A model generated the notes under the pieces. It searched no databases, had not been told where the DNA came from, and saw only the letters and a list, made by a program, of their open reading frames with translations. Below are positions 47,852 to 57,087 of a stretch of 64,000 nucleotides of DNA, in pieces; the first letter of the stretch is position 1; each line of letters begins with the position of its first letter. The translations under genes and the position numbers were made by a program. The DNA comes from Christensenellaceae bacterium (GTDB lineage Bacteria > Bacillota > Clostridia > Christensenellales > Christensenellaceae). The DNA is taken from positions 1,860,001 through 1,924,000 of the forward strand of contig AP025580.1 in NCBI GenBank assembly GCA_022846035.1, in the 5' to 3' direction.

Positions 47852-49666
47852 TTACCTCCGTAATTTTGTTGTATTGTTGTTCGTTTCCGAGTTGAAATCC
47901 TCATCGGACAGCAGCTCATAGGTGGTTTCCGATACCTTTGTATCCGGCAGAGTATCGGGGTCGAGGTACTGCACCTCAATGGTCGCAACATTACTTGTGA
48001 CCTTGCCGTGCTGATAGACGCCGCCTTTTCCGTCGGCAGTCAGGTCAACGGCGGGGTGCTTGAGAATGTCGTATTTTAAGTCCATCACGGGGAGTTCCCC
48101 TCGGATGAACAGAATGGCGTAGCGGTTATCAAGCATACGAACCTCATCGGGAGTCAGAAGCTCTCGACCGCTGATTTGATAGTTGGTGGAATAGTTTCCG
48201 CTTCGCCCGGAACTCTTTCCGTAAGTGTTCGTGTCGATGGTTTCCTTGCCCAGCAATTCGCTTACATACTTATGGGTGGACTGCTCGTTGCCACCCAAGT
48301 AGAGGAACTCATCGCAGTTGCCGACGATAGATTCCCACTGCTTTTCAAACAGTGCCTTGAGCTGTGCCAAGTTCTGAAGAATGATGGACACAAACACGCC
48401 ACGGGAACGCATAACGGAAAGGATCTTATCGAAGTCGTCCGGCAGGCTGACATTGGCGAACTCGTCCATTAGGAAGTGAACGGGAATTGGCAATGCGCCG
48501 CCGTGAATATGGTCAGCGGAAAAGAAAAGCTGCTGAAATAGCTGGGTATAAAGGATGCTGACCAAGAAATTGAAGCTCGAATCATTGTCCGGGATAATAG
48601 CGAACAGTGCCACTTTCCTTTCGCCCATAGAGGCAAGATCAAGCTCATCGGTACAGGTCAGTGCCGCCAAGCTCTCCAAGTTGAACTTTTCAAGCCTTGC
48701 GGCAAGGGTGATCTGAATGGATTTCAGCGTCTTTGCCGAACCAGTGTGGTAAGACCGATAGTATTTCAGAGCGATGTGGTCGGGTCTGTCCAACTCCAAA
48801 TCGGCAAACAGACAGTCCAGCGGCGAGGGTCGTGGATCTTCCTCATTGTCGATGGCGGCAGCTTGCAGCATCTCCATTACCATTGCAAAGTTCTGCTCAT
48901 CCTCCGGTGCTTCGTAGTGAAGATAGTAGACGAGAGCAGACAGCAGCATTGAAGCCGATGTATCCCAAAAAGGGTCGTTACTTTGTGACCCCTTTGGCGT
49001 TGTGCTCTTGAACAGATTTGTCACAAGCCGTTGCACATCGTTGTCCGAATGGAGATAGACAAACGGGTTGTAGCAGTGGCTCTTTTCCATTGAGATCAAG
49101 TCGAGAACTCTGATCTCATAGCCCTTTTTCTCCAGCAGATTTCCCACATCCCGGACGATCTCGCCCTTTGGGTCAAGAATCACGAAGCTGGTGTTTGCCT
49201 GCATCAGATTCGGCTTACAGTAAAAGCGGGTCTTACCGGCACCGGAACCGCCGCAGACAAGGGTGTTCAGATTGCGGCGGTGTTTCTTGCCGTTGAGCCC
49301 GATACGGACTGCCTGCGTCATCAGCTTGTTTTCGGAGGGTGGGTTCTGCCGGTATTTCTTGTCCACGGCTTTGGCATTGCCCCATTTTGCGCTGCCGTGT
49401 TCCTCCCGGCGTCGGTAGTTCCTGCGTGTAGAGAAGTAGATACCGATGCCCATTCCATAGCATAGAAGCAAAACGAGGACAGTTTTTACGCTGTCCTCGC
49501 AAAGCTCTATATGAAACGGGTCGCTCATCACATTCATCAAGCTCGGCAGTATCTCCGGCAAGCCACCCTTAACGGATGGTGCAATGAGAAGTCCGAGCCA
49601 CACAATCGGCAGGATGCCGAGTACGGCGAGAATGATGGAGGTCTGTCTGTCGTTATCTCGATTCAC
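47852..49666 (-). CDS. virD4: VirD4/TraG-type coupling protein
   Basis: 604 residues with two N-terminal membrane helices (SIILAVLGILPIVWLGLLI and TVLVLLLCYGMGIGIYF). The ATPase has Walker A VCGGSGAGKTRFYCKPN (~139), FVILDPKGEIVRDVG (~165) and Walker B IPVHFLMDEFANVSLPDDF (~400). It recruits the relaxase-DNA complex to the channel. GTG 49666 overlaps the end of the preceding small gene, so initiation is coupled. Confidence 0.95.
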   Translation of the reverse strand: MNRDNDRQTSIILAVLGILPIVWLGLLIAPSVKGGLPEILPSLMNVMSDPFHIELCEDSVKTVLVLLLCYGMGIGIYFSTRRNYRRREEHGSAKWGNAKAVDKKYRQNPPSENKLMTQAVRIGLNGKKHRRNLNTLVCGGSGAGKTRFYCKPNLMQANTSFVILDPKGEIVRDVGNLLEKKGYEIRVLDLISMEKSHCYNPFVYLHSDNDVQRLVTNLFKSTTPKGSQSNDPFWDTSASMLLSALVYYLHYEAPEDEQNFAMVMEMLQAAAIDNEEDPRPSPLDCLFADLELDRPDHIALKYYRSYHTGSAKTLKSIQITLAARLEKFNLESLAALTCTDELDLASMGERKVALFAIIPDNDSSFNFLVSILYTQLFQQLFFSADHIHGGALPIPVHFLMDEFANVSLPDDFDKILSVMRSRGVFVSIILQNLAQLKALFEKQWESIVGNCDEFLYLGGNEQSTHKYVSELLGKETIDTNTYGKSSGRSGNYSTNYQISGRELLTPDEVRMLDNRYAILFIRGELPVMDLKYDILKHPAVDLTADGKGGVYQHGKVTSNVATIEVQYLDPDTLPDTKVSETTYELLSDEDFNSETNNNTTKLRR

Positions 49667-49859
49667 GACAGGAGCAGTCCTTTCTTTCCACTACCTTGAA
49701 CTTTTTCTTTGGGGCATACCCGACCTTGATGATAAGATCGTCCACAACATCGGTGGATTTACCCTCATTCATCAGTTCGGTTTTGGTATCGTTCAAAGCT
49801 CGAATCACTACGCCGTGTTCATAATCGTCCAAGGCGATGTGATAGCGTTCCTCTTTCAT
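49653..49859 (-). CDS. Small conserved ICE protein (YHI type), right copy
   Basis: 68 residues: YHIALDDYEHGVVIRALNDTKTELMNEG, then TDVVDDLIIKVGYAPKKKFKVVER and a short Cys-containing tail. It is homologous to the protein at 23453-23632. The ribosome site is AGGTGTGAG. It lies between the ArdC-like and virD4 genes and overlaps the latter by 14 bp. Function is unknown. Confidence 0.75.
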   Translation of the reverse strand: MKEERYHIALDDYEHGVVIRALNDTKTELMNEGKSTDVVDDLIIKVGYAPKKKFKVVERKDCSCRESR

Positions 49860-49869
49860 CGCTCACACC

Positions 49870-50757
49870 TCATCTTTCCTGTTCCTTGTTTCTGTCAGCA
49901 CGGCGACGGTAGATTTCCTCCGACACACGGGAGCCAATCTCGCTCATCGCAGAACGGGTCTTGGAAAGCTCCGCACGAATTTCCTTGGGGGACTTGCCCG
50001 CCAGCTCCTCCGGGATACGGTCAATGGCGAAGCTCTTCGCATCCACTCCGAACTTGCGGCAGAGCATATAACCGACGCAAACGGCAGAGAAGCCCATATC
50101 CCTGCGGCTGTATGCTTCGCAGTTCATTGCAAGCTGAGCGTGACCAAGTTCCTGTGCCACGCACTGGCAGAGTGCCACGCTGTCCCCAATGTCCCGCTTG
50201 ATATAGAGGGTCTGATCCTCGTTCTTATAGAACGCCCCCATATTGGGAGAAGGAAGTTCCTCCACGGTCGTCACATCAATGGGAGCCGTGTCAAGCATAA
50301 TGGCAACGAGCTTTCGGGGGTCACGGTCAAGGGTCGGTGCGGCAGGCTTCTTTCCACTGGTCTGCGCCACATCGAATACTTTCTTGACATTGTAGGCAAT
50401 GCCGGTAGAACCGTCATTCTTTGTGTATTCCACAGGTTCAAGAATGGACAGGCTCTTAGCACCCTTGTTGACCTTCACGCCGTCCTCCTGCCAATCACGA
50501 AAATCCTTGAGTTGCGTCGCCTGCGGCTGCTGCTTATAAATGAGCAGAGCGTTGGCGGCAGAGTAGCGATCCATTCGTGCCTGCGTATCGAGATATGCCC
50601 TGAACTTGTCGGGGTCGCTGACGATCTCGGTTGCGGTATCGTCGATCATCTGATACACGGCATCCTTCTCCGCCTTTTTCTTGGCGGCGTATTCCTCCGG
50701 GGAGAGCTGCGGACGAGCCGAAGTCCCGGACTTCTTGGGAGTGAAATTGTTAGTCAT
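49870..50757 (-). CDS. ArdC-like antirestriction/ssDNA-binding protein
   Basis: 295 residues. An ArdC N-terminal ssDNA-binding-type domain (residues ~35-140: FRAYLDTQARMDRYSAANALLIYKQ, DWQEDGVKVNKGAKSLSILEPVEY) is followed by a zincin-like domain. Here the expected HExxH reads QELGH (VAQELGHAQLAMN), so the first zinc ligand is replaced and protease activity is doubtful. Related proteins shield incoming single strands from restriction. It lies in the transfer operon between PcfB and the YHI protein. Confidence 0.85.
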   Translation of the reverse strand: MTNNFTPKKSGTSARPQLSPEEYAAKKKAEKDAVYQMIDDTATEIVSDPDKFRAYLDTQARMDRYSAANALLIYKQQPQATQLKDFRDWQEDGVKVNKGAKSLSILEPVEYTKNDGSTGIAYNVKKVFDVAQTSGKKPAAPTLDRDPRKLVAIMLDTAPIDVTTVEELPSPNMGAFYKNEDQTLYIKRDIGDSVALCQCVAQELGHAQLAMNCEAYSRRDMGFSAVCVGYMLCRKFGVDAKSFAIDRIPEELAGKSPKEIRAELSKTRSAMSEIGSRVSEEIYRRRADRNKEQER

Positions 50758-50763
50758 AGCTGA

Positions 50764-51561
50764 TTACCTCTCTTTCGATTTCTTATGCTTTTTCGGCTGG
50801 GTGTGAACCGTCTGACGGTTCGGTTCTGGAGTCTTGCTTTTCTCCTTGGAAAGCGCAGGCTCGGCACGGTCTGCTTCCTTGTCAGCTTTTGCAGCAGTCT
50901 TGTAGCGCTCCAGCTTTTCTCTCACGGAAGGCTTCTTGTCTGCCTGCTTTGCTGTACCCCGGTCAGTAACCGTACCGCTGATCTCGGAGCTTCGCTCGGA
51001 CGGAGGGCTTTTTTCCGTCTTTGCGACCATAGGGTTTTCGTGGGACTGACCTTCTTTCTGCAAAGGCTTTCCCATTGCTTCCTCCACGATGATCTCGCCC
51101 TTGGTTTTGGTCGGCACTTCCAGTGCCACCGCTTCACGGTCAGCTTTGTCCTGCTCCGCCTGCGTGATAACGCCTGCCTTATCGACCTTGCCGATCTCGA
51201 AGCGTTCCACAATGCGCTGAATTTTGGAAGCGTCCTCTGCACGGGCGATAATATCCACGGGTACATCATCTCCCTTGGCGCTCTTATCTCTCAGTACACA
51301 ATAGAGAACGCCATAGCGTTTTGCCTGTTTGGTGAACTGTGCCAAGTCCTTGTTCGGGATAGAAAAGACTTTCAGTTCCTTGCCGGACTTGATCATATTG
51401 GTGAGCCGTGCCTTGCCTTTGGTCTGTTGTTCCTGCTTCAGCACGGACACGAGAAGCAGGGCGACATTCTTTGCCGCCGAGCCTGTAAGTTTTGCGGCAA
51501 CTTCAAAGCCTTCAAGCGAGAGCCTGACGACCTGCTCAGCCGCATCACCGCCGTTGTTCAT
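50764..51561 (-). CDS. pcfB: PcfB/DUF3801 relaxosome adaptor
   Basis: 265 residues from ATG 51561 (GGAG ten bases upstream, longer frame lies inside the relaxase gene). The DUF3801 core covers residues ~1-125: EQVVRLSLEGFEVAAKLTGSAAKNVA, ELKVFSIPNKDLAQFTKQAKRYGVLYCVL, DIIARAEDASKIQRI. A long charged, disordered, Lys/Glu-rich tail follows. In plasmid pCF10, PcfB links the relaxase to the coupling protein. It overlaps the relaxase end by 17 bp. Confidence 0.9.
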   Translation of the reverse strand: MNNGGDAAEQVVRLSLEGFEVAAKLTGSAAKNVALLLVSVLKQEQQTKGKARLTNMIKSGKELKVFSIPNKDLAQFTKQAKRYGVLYCVLRDKSAKGDDVPVDIIARAEDASKIQRIVERFEIGKVDKAGVITQAEQDKADREAVALEVPTKTKGEIIVEEAMGKPLQKEGQSHENPMVAKTEKSPPSERSSEISGTVTDRGTAKQADKKPSVREKLERYKTAAKADKEADRAEPALSKEKSKTPEPNRQTVHTQPKKHKKSKER

Positions 51562-52933
51562 AGTTGCGGTTCTCCTTTCGTTTTGATTTTTCTTCCTCTG
51601 CTCGGACTGCATCCACCTTTTCCTCGATAACCTTGGAACGGACAGCGATGTCCTGACAGAGTTTGACCTCCTTGCGGAGTTCTTTCAACTTCTCGCCGAG
51701 AAGCGAGATACTTGCCTTTGCCTGTGACAGCTCTGCATCTGTGATGTTCACTTTTCGTATTTCATTTCGGAGGTGCGTTCTGTCGGCAGTTAAGGTCTTG
51801 ATTTGCTCCTCGACCGAGTGCTGATATGAAAAAAGCTGCTCGTCTGTACCGATGTGGTGCTTGCCGAGCAGCATGACTTGTTTGGTGAGTTCATCTATCT
51901 TCATCAGATCTTCTTTGAAAAGGTAGTGGACTCGTGCGTGATTCTGTTGTCCTGCCTTGTACTTCGGCAGATAGCCGAGCCGGTAGCAGTAGTAAAGGTA
52001 CAGCCCATACAGACCGCCGACTTTTCCAATTCTGTCGCTCCGTGTTCTGAGCCGGTATTGCTTCGGTCGGTAGGTTTTAGGCTGAAGCGGCTCGAAGTCG
52101 ATGTTATCACGGTTTTCAATGAGGCGCTGTGTAATGCGCTCTTTGGTGTATTCCTCACCGAGCCTGTGCAATCGGATCGGGCGTTCATCACCCTTGCCCC
52201 TAATTGTCCAATACTTCCGCTTGGGATTGGAGCCGAGGGTGTATCCCATCTCAGACAGATGATATTCAAGCTGTCGAATATTGTGGCTCATTGCGATGGC
52301 TTCATCTAAGGCGGCACGGGCGAGGTTGTAGCGTGTAGGCATCCCGGCTTTATCCTTTTGCGTCAGGATGCGGGGTGACTGATAGGCTTCCGGGTTCTGT
52401 ACCACGGACAGTCCGTGCTCCAAGCAGACCTCATCGGCAATATGGCGGAAGTACCACCACGCTTTCTCTTTGTTCTGCAATCGCTTGCCGTCCCTGAACG
52501 AAACGGAGTTCACAACGAAGTGGCAGTGAAGATGCTCCGTATTCAGGTGAGTGGTCACAAGGACTTGAAAACGGTCGCCCCACATTCTTTCTGCGAACGC
52601 CATACCGACCTGCTGTGCAAGCTCCGGTGTGATGTCGGTTTCCTCAAAGCTGAGATAACCGTGATAGGCTTGGATGCCATCCGGCTTGTCGAATTGCTCT
52701 TTCACCGTGATGAACTGCTCACGGGCAGTTTGCGGGTTACAGTGGATGCCCTCACAAAATAACTCTCGTTCTGTTTTCTCTCCATCCTTTGCATAGGCGA
52801 CTACATCACGGAGTGCTTGATAATCGGCGTCGCTGTACTTCGACTTTGACTTTGTGGTTTTCTCAGGATTGGAAGCGTAGTCGAGAACGGTCGCAAGGCG
52901 AACCGTGACCGGCCACAGCTTACTTACTGCCAT
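51545..52933 (-). CDS. MOBP-type relaxase
   Basis: 462 residues. The N-terminal relaxase domain has FITVKEQFDKPDGIQAYHGYLSF, FAERMWGDRFQVLVTTHLNTEH and the metal-binding HLHCHFVVNSV histidine cluster (~129). A second part recognises DNA (RQLEYHLSEMGYTLGSN). The C-terminal third is a Lys/Glu-rich coiled coil. It nicks oriT and stays attached to the transferred strand. It is coupled to mobC (10-bp overlap), with the candidate oriT just upstream. Confidence 0.93.
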   Translation of the reverse strand: MAVSKLWPVTVRLATVLDYASNPEKTTKSKSKYSDADYQALRDVVAYAKDGEKTERELFCEGIHCNPQTAREQFITVKEQFDKPDGIQAYHGYLSFEETDITPELAQQVGMAFAERMWGDRFQVLVTTHLNTEHLHCHFVVNSVSFRDGKRLQNKEKAWWYFRHIADEVCLEHGLSVVQNPEAYQSPRILTQKDKAGMPTRYNLARAALDEAIAMSHNIRQLEYHLSEMGYTLGSNPKRKYWTIRGKGDERPIRLHRLGEEYTKERITQRLIENRDNIDFEPLQPKTYRPKQYRLRTRSDRIGKVGGLYGLYLYYCYRLGYLPKYKAGQQNHARVHYLFKEDLMKIDELTKQVMLLGKHHIGTDEQLFSYQHSVEEQIKTLTADRTHLRNEIRKVNITDAELSQAKASISLLGEKLKELRKEVKLCQDIAVRSKVIEEKVDAVRAEEEKSKRKENRNYEQRR

Positions 52934-53262
52934 TTCAGGTTGCTCTCGCCGGGTCGAAGAAACTGACGCTCCATATCTGCCTGAAACTTGTGCAGACGAT
53001 CCAACTCACTGTTCAGATTCTGCGTGTCGATAAAGCCGAGGGCGTTTGCCTTAACGGAGATCTGATGGATGTTATTGCCGATTGCGGAGAACTCCCGCAT
53101 CGCATCGTAGAAACGGTCATCGGGCTTCTCCTTCGGCTCATATCCACGGAGCAGCAGACGGACGAGTGCCGCTTCAGACAGGCAGGTTTTCTTTGCTTTC
53201 TTCTGCAAGTCCTGCGCTTCGTCACGGGAAAACCAAAACTGCTTCTTGATCGTTCTTTTCAT
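52924..53262 (-). CDS. mobC: MobC-type relaxosome protein
   Basis: 112 residues. The ribbon-helix-helix-like start (TIKKQFWFSRDEAQDLQKKAKKTCLSEAALVRLLLRGYEP) is followed by a helical MobC domain (YDAMREFSAIGNNIHQISVKANALG). It binds oriT and helps the relaxase open the strands. It is the first gene downstream of the nested palindromes at 53318-53412. The AGGATGAAATCC region supplies the ribosome site. Confidence 0.92.
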   Translation of the reverse strand: MKRTIKKQFWFSRDEAQDLQKKAKKTCLSEAALVRLLLRGYEPKEKPDDRFYDAMREFSAIGNNIHQISVKANALGFIDTQNLNSELDRLHKFQADMERQFLRPGESNLKWQ

Positions 53263-53317
53263 AAATGGATTTCATCCTTTCTCTTGAAATGTGTGGTGCT
53301 TCTTGCACGGGGTATTA

Positions 53318-53412
53318 GGGGGTTCCCCTAACGAGCGATTTACTGTTTTTGCCCGGTAGGAGTAAAAACAGTCTGCTCGTTAAGATAATACAGAGCGTTC
53401 GGGGGAACCCCG
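53318..53412. other. oriT: Candidate origin of transfer (oriT) with nested palindromes
   Basis: TAACGAGC (53329-53336) and GCTCGTTA (53375-53382) enclose ACTGTTTTT (53342-53350) and AAAAACAGT (53364-53372). Outside lie inverted copies of GGGGTTCCCC (53319-53329 and 53401-53411). The gene-free site next to mobC and relaxase is where MOBP oriTs are found. The nic position was not assigned. Confidence 0.65.
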
Positions 53413-53424
53413 TTCTCATTGAGA

Positions 53425-54474
53425 TCAGCGTTCTTTGTCCGCCCTGACGGGCTTAAAAGACACAGCTACGATCTCATTGTTGACTCTCATAAAGCGTTCG
53501 GGGTATTTGAATTTCTCACGGTATTTCTCCGCAAGGTCAGGCGGGAGGGACTGGAACCTCTCTGCATCGAAAGGTGCGTAAGTAATGAAAAACTTCCCGC
53601 AGATAATGTCCAGCATCTCACGGGAAGGCTCAATCATATAGCACTTTTCAATTTTCCAAGCGTTCTCGCCAAACATATAACCGTCCAGTCTGACGCACGG
53701 GTCAGTTCCGTCAAGGCACGACCCGAAGATGGAATAGCCACCCATTCCAGCCTGAAACGCCTTGTTGTTGGAGCTGACGCCATAGGTTCTTGACCTCTCA
53801 TCGTATGGCTTGTCAAAGCTGTCCTGCGTGAAAACGATATAGCCGGAAAGGTGTTCTTTGCCCTCATTTTCCGCTTCACAAAAGCGGCTACGCATCTCGG
53901 CAAAGGTCATTTCAACGGCTTGTGGCTCTCCATAAACCGCCCGATTCGGGGTCAGCCCATTGACCTTGCCCTCCTCATTGCAGATGATGGCGACCTCATC
54001 TTCAAAAGGCATATATTCCTCAATATCGCCGCCGACCACCTCCTGCATCGCTTCCAAGGTGTCATCGATCTCTATCATCTTGGGGTACTTGTTCGGCTCA
54101 AGAAGCAGGACGGAAATCTTTCCGTCGCTTGCTTTCACCGGCTCCTTGCAGAGTGATTTGTCGAAAGAAATCGACTTGAACCCGATACTGTCCACGAAGT
54201 AGAAGCCGGGATTCAGGGTGTCGCTCTCCCTGATTTCGACTACATCCGATACGGAAAGAGAGCGTCCCTTGTAGTCGGCAGGATGGTCAACATTGAACTT
54301 CTGATAGATGTTTTCGAGGGAGATGCAGTCCATTTTGCCGTCATAAACTCTGTCGTAAGCGGCTGCGTTGACTTCCTTAGTGCCTTTGATTTTTTCGAGG
54401 GATTCCATTCCGATGAAGCACACATTGGCGGTATCCCTGTCCACATTGATCTGATAAATGCTAAACTCAGTCAT
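53425..54474 (-). CDS. YodL plus DUF3846 ICE protein
   Basis: 349 residues. A YodL-like domain (residues ~1-105: FSIYQINVDRDTANVCFIGMESL, CISLENIYQKFNVDHPADYKGRSLSVSDVVEI, GFYFVDSIGF) is followed by a DUF3846-like domain (~115-200: ISVLLLEPNKYPKMIEIDDTLEAMQEVVGG, FEDEVAIICNEEGKVNGLTPNRAV). A conserved C-terminal part follows. These domains recur in Tn1549-type elements without a known function. The start overlaps the toprim gene stop by 4 bp. Confidence 0.82.
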   Translation of the reverse strand: MTEFSIYQINVDRDTANVCFIGMESLEKIKGTKEVNAAAYDRVYDGKMDCISLENIYQKFNVDHPADYKGRSLSVSDVVEIRESDTLNPGFYFVDSIGFKSISFDKSLCKEPVKASDGKISVLLLEPNKYPKMIEIDDTLEAMQEVVGGDIEEYMPFEDEVAIICNEEGKVNGLTPNRAVYGEPQAVEMTFAEMRSRFCEAENEGKEHLSGYIVFTQDSFDKPYDERSRTYGVSSNNKAFQAGMGGYSIFGSCLDGTDPCVRLDGYMFGENAWKIEKCYMIEPSREMLDIICGKFFITYAPFDAERFQSLPPDLAEKYREKFKYPERFMRVNNEIVAVSFKPVRADKER

Positions 54475-55433
54475 CGTTCATTCGTCCTTTCTTTGGTTTT
54501 GTTGCGGTGGATACCGAGCTGGAAACAAAGAAAGTCATTGTAGTCCTTGCCGCAGGGCGGAGGGCTGTCAATGACTTCATACTTGCTCGGCAATATGGTT
54601 TTCAGCGCAAGGCTGGCTTTTCTTCCGGCATTGTCGTTGTCGAAGTGCAGGAAGATTTTCTTGATCTGCGGCTTCTCATCGAGGTACTTCACAAGAGCCG
54701 CAGGGGTAGTGCTGTCCTCGATTCTCTCCTTGGGCAGATACACACCGGCGAGAGAAACGAGGTTGTCTTTCCGCCAATCCCTGCCCGCCATCTTTTCAAG
54801 CGTCGCATAGGAAAGCAGGTCAATGGCGCACTCAAAAAGGTGTACCGTGCCGCTGTCGCTGTCAGCGATCCGAAAAGAATAGTGCTTGTCACTGCCGGAA
54901 CAGTCACCCAAAACACGGCGGTCATTGGTCGCTCGGTAGGACGCATAGCGAGGGGTATTTTTCTCATCAAATCCTACGCACACAAGATTGTGATACGGTA
55001 GGCTCTCAAAAATCAGCCCCTTGTCAATGCAGTATTGGATGATGGTATAGTCGATGCCCCTGCCGAAAAGATACTCTGTAATTCTTTCTGTGGAAGCACT
55101 TTTATCCGGCAGAAGCAAGATCTTCGGCTCCGTTTTCTGCTTGGGTTTGACCGTCACCGACGGCATCACCGCCGCTTTTCCCATCAGCGTTTCGACCGCC
55201 TCTACAAAAGAACAGCCCTTGACTTTCACAAGATAGTCAAGGGCATTGTAGCCGCCGATGCGCTGTGACCACCACATCCACTTGCCGTTAGAAATCTTCA
55301 GGCTGTCGTGAGTGCGGGTGGTATAATTGTTGCCGGAAATGCGGACAAGCTCCTGCGGCTCACAGCTTTGCAGATAGGTCAGCAGGTCGATTTGCCGTGC
55401 CTGTTCCACCACCTCCGGTGGGATATACGGCAT
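54471..55433 (-). CDS. Toprim/DUF3991 ICE protein, complete copy
   Basis: 320 residues from ATG 55433. An N-terminal DUF3991-type region (residues ~20-110: ISGNNYTTRTHDSLKISNG, WMWWSQRIGGYNALDYLVKV) is followed by a toprim domain with Glu in LFECAIDLLSYATL and DNDNAGRKASLAL near the C-terminus. It shares most of its residues with the left-edge copy. It is probably a DNA-processing protein, primase-like in fold, but no primase zinc finger is present. It sits 4 bp after the chimeric DUF3848 gene. Confidence 0.85.
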   Translation of the reverse strand: MPYIPPEVVEQARQIDLLTYLQSCEPQELVRISGNNYTTRTHDSLKISNGKWMWWSQRIGGYNALDYLVKVKGCSFVEAVETLMGKAAVMPSVTVKPKQKTEPKILLLPDKSASTERITEYLFGRGIDYTIIQYCIDKGLIFESLPYHNLVCVGFDEKNTPRYASYRATNDRRVLGDCSGSDKHYSFRIADSDSGTVHLFECAIDLLSYATLEKMAGRDWRKDNLVSLAGVYLPKERIEDSTTPAALVKYLDEKPQIKKIFLHFDNDNAGRKASLALKTILPSKYEVIDSPPPCGKDYNDFLCFQLGIHRNKTKERTNER

Positions 55434-55437
55434 AAAA

Positions 55438-56025
55438 TCACCTGCTTTCCCGGTGCTGTTTCTTCTCCTGCCGTTGCAGGCTCTTATCCGCTTCCGTTTC
55501 GATGGAGTCCCGGATGGTATCCATATGCTCGGTTTCTCTGTCCCGGAACTCCTTATACACATCACTCAGAGGACAAGGGGAACGAAGCAAAGCCCTTGCC
55601 TTTTCCGGCTCAAGCTCCAGCTCCTCCATACACATTATCCGCCCACTCGTTTTCACCAGCGTGCCGCGGAAAGCAACGATGGCCTTTCCGTCCGGCTTGA
55701 CAAAACAGATGGCTTTCGTTTTTCCCGCGTCTCCGCCGTGCATGGCGGTACTCTCTCTGTCAATTTTCAGGGAGCAAAGGTTCGGATTATTCTTCATGCT
55801 CTGGATCATGGCAGCCCACTCATATCCACTCGTCAAGCCGCCGTCAACCGTCTGATCGCCGCATTGTATCAGCTTATCCATGACCTCCGGTGTGAATTGA
55901 TCCAGCATCTGTCCGACCGTTTTATAGCTGGCAATATCCAGGTCTTTTCCGATGGCTTCTCTGAAATTACTGTCAATATATGTCAAGTTTTCGAGCAGGA
56001 GGAGTTCTTCTACTGATATATCCAT
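55438..56025 (-). pseudogene. Chimera: truncated lipase-like N-terminus fused to DUF3848 tail
   Basis: 195 codons, open. Residues 1-130 look like the start of a Mbeg1/DUF2974-type lipase-fold effector (LLLENLTYIDSNFREAIGKDL, then AICFVKPDGKAIVAFRGT, the usual KAIVVFRGT strand). It stops before the GxSxG nucleophile. From residue 131 (MCMEELELEPEKARALL) it is the C-terminal ~65 residues of DUF3848, matching the intact copy at 835-1164 from its residue 48. The junction is near 55635. Both halves are incomplete, so neither enzyme nor normal DUF3848 activity is expected. Confidence 0.8.
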
Positions 56026-56063
56026 GCTATCACTCTTTTCTGTTCAAAACATCTTTCATTCTC

Positions 56064-56891
56064 TCAGACGATATCCACCGTCCCGCCTGTGCTCACCGTG
56101 CAGTGATATTGCAGCGTATATGTGTCCTCATTCAAATAGCTGTACTGATTGAATTCGGAGATTTCCTCCAATTTTTCCGAAGATTCCACCAACGTCACCA
56201 GATGGTCGCCGGAGTAACCATTTTCCGCACACCACGCACCGAACGCTTCGCAGAATTCTTTCATTTTTTCATCCGTCAGATTCAGATAAAAGTAAATATG
56301 ACAGCTTCCGCTGCAGTTTCCGGCGATCTTTCCGGCTGCCGCGTCATCCGTGCTTTCGAGCGTTGTTTTTACGGAATCCGGCCCGATGACCAGCACATTT
56401 CCCGACTGAAAATAGTCCTTTACATATTGCGCAATTGCTTCCTCATAATAAGGACGCACATATACTCCGATATAATTATCCGTAAACGTTCCATTTTCGT
56501 TATAACCCGCCGGACGCACCGTAACGATGTCCCTGCTGGAGGAACCGCCGCGAGGGTACACGGACAGCCACTCGGTATCAAAATAGCCCGCCGAATACTC
56601 CAGATAGCGGAACTCCACGCCGGGGTATTTTTCATCCAGATAGCACAGCATCTTTTCCATACGGCAAATCGCGCGCTTCTGCGTCTGTGTCAATTTGTCG
56701 TATTCCTGCGGCAGGTTCTCCTTTTTCAGAATCTCCCGCTGGCGCTCGGAGAGCTCCAGATGCTCCGGCGGTAAGTCCAGTCTGTTTGTCTTTGTATCCT
56801 CACGGTTATCCATTCTTCCGCTGCACCCCCATAATCCAAATAGGATAAGCCCTGCGCAGAAAAGCGCAAGCACTTTTTTATAATATCTCAT
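56064..56891 (-). CDS. Lipoprotein of the inserted cassette (possible immunity protein)
   Basis: 275 residues from ATG 56891 behind GGGAGGT. The lipoprotein signal MRYYKKVLALFCAGLILFGLWGC anchors Cys23. A charged linker follows, then RAICRMEKMLCYLDEKYPGVEFRYLEYSAGYF and a mixed alpha/beta domain rich in Tyr and Gly (GVYVRPYYEEAIAQYVKDYF, CSGSCHIYFYLNLTDEKMKEFCEAFG). I do not recognise the family. It sits between a WXG-like fragment and a truncated lipase, where immunity lipoproteins of secreted toxins are often encoded. Function is inferred from position. Confidence 0.65.
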   Translation of the reverse strand: MRYYKKVLALFCAGLILFGLWGCSGRMDNREDTKTNRLDLPPEHLELSERQREILKKENLPQEYDKLTQTQKRAICRMEKMLCYLDEKYPGVEFRYLEYSAGYFDTEWLSVYPRGGSSSRDIVTVRPAGYNENGTFTDNYIGVYVRPYYEEAIAQYVKDYFQSGNVLVIGPDSVKTTLESTDDAAAGKIAGNCSGSCHIYFYLNLTDEKMKEFCEAFGAWCAENGYSGDHLVTLVESSEKLEEISEFNQYSYLNEDTYTLQYHCTVSTGGTVDIV

Positions 56892-56934
56892 CGCGTCAAT
56901 ATACCTCCCTTCGTTCGCCCGACCACAGGTGCTG

Positions 56935-57087
56935 TCAACCCTTCCAGTCCTTTGCCGCACCGTTATCCGCCTGTTCAAACAGCAGGCTACCGGTTCGGAT
57001 GGCCTGTGCCGTCCTTTCAAACAGCTCTGCCATCGCCTCACCGAGCTTCTGCATATCTTCAGCGGCAGTCTGAAGCTCCTGCACCAT
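56935..57087 (-). pseudogene. C-terminal fragment of a WXG100/T7SS-chaperone-like protein
   Basis: The last 50 codons (VQELQTAAEDMQKLGEAMAE, then LFEQADNGAAKDW) form one amphipathic helix like the end of small type VII secretion partner proteins. The frame continues upstream into the hipA-like gene sequence, so the true 5' part is missing. The call is weak because helical fragments are easily matched. Confidence 0.4.
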
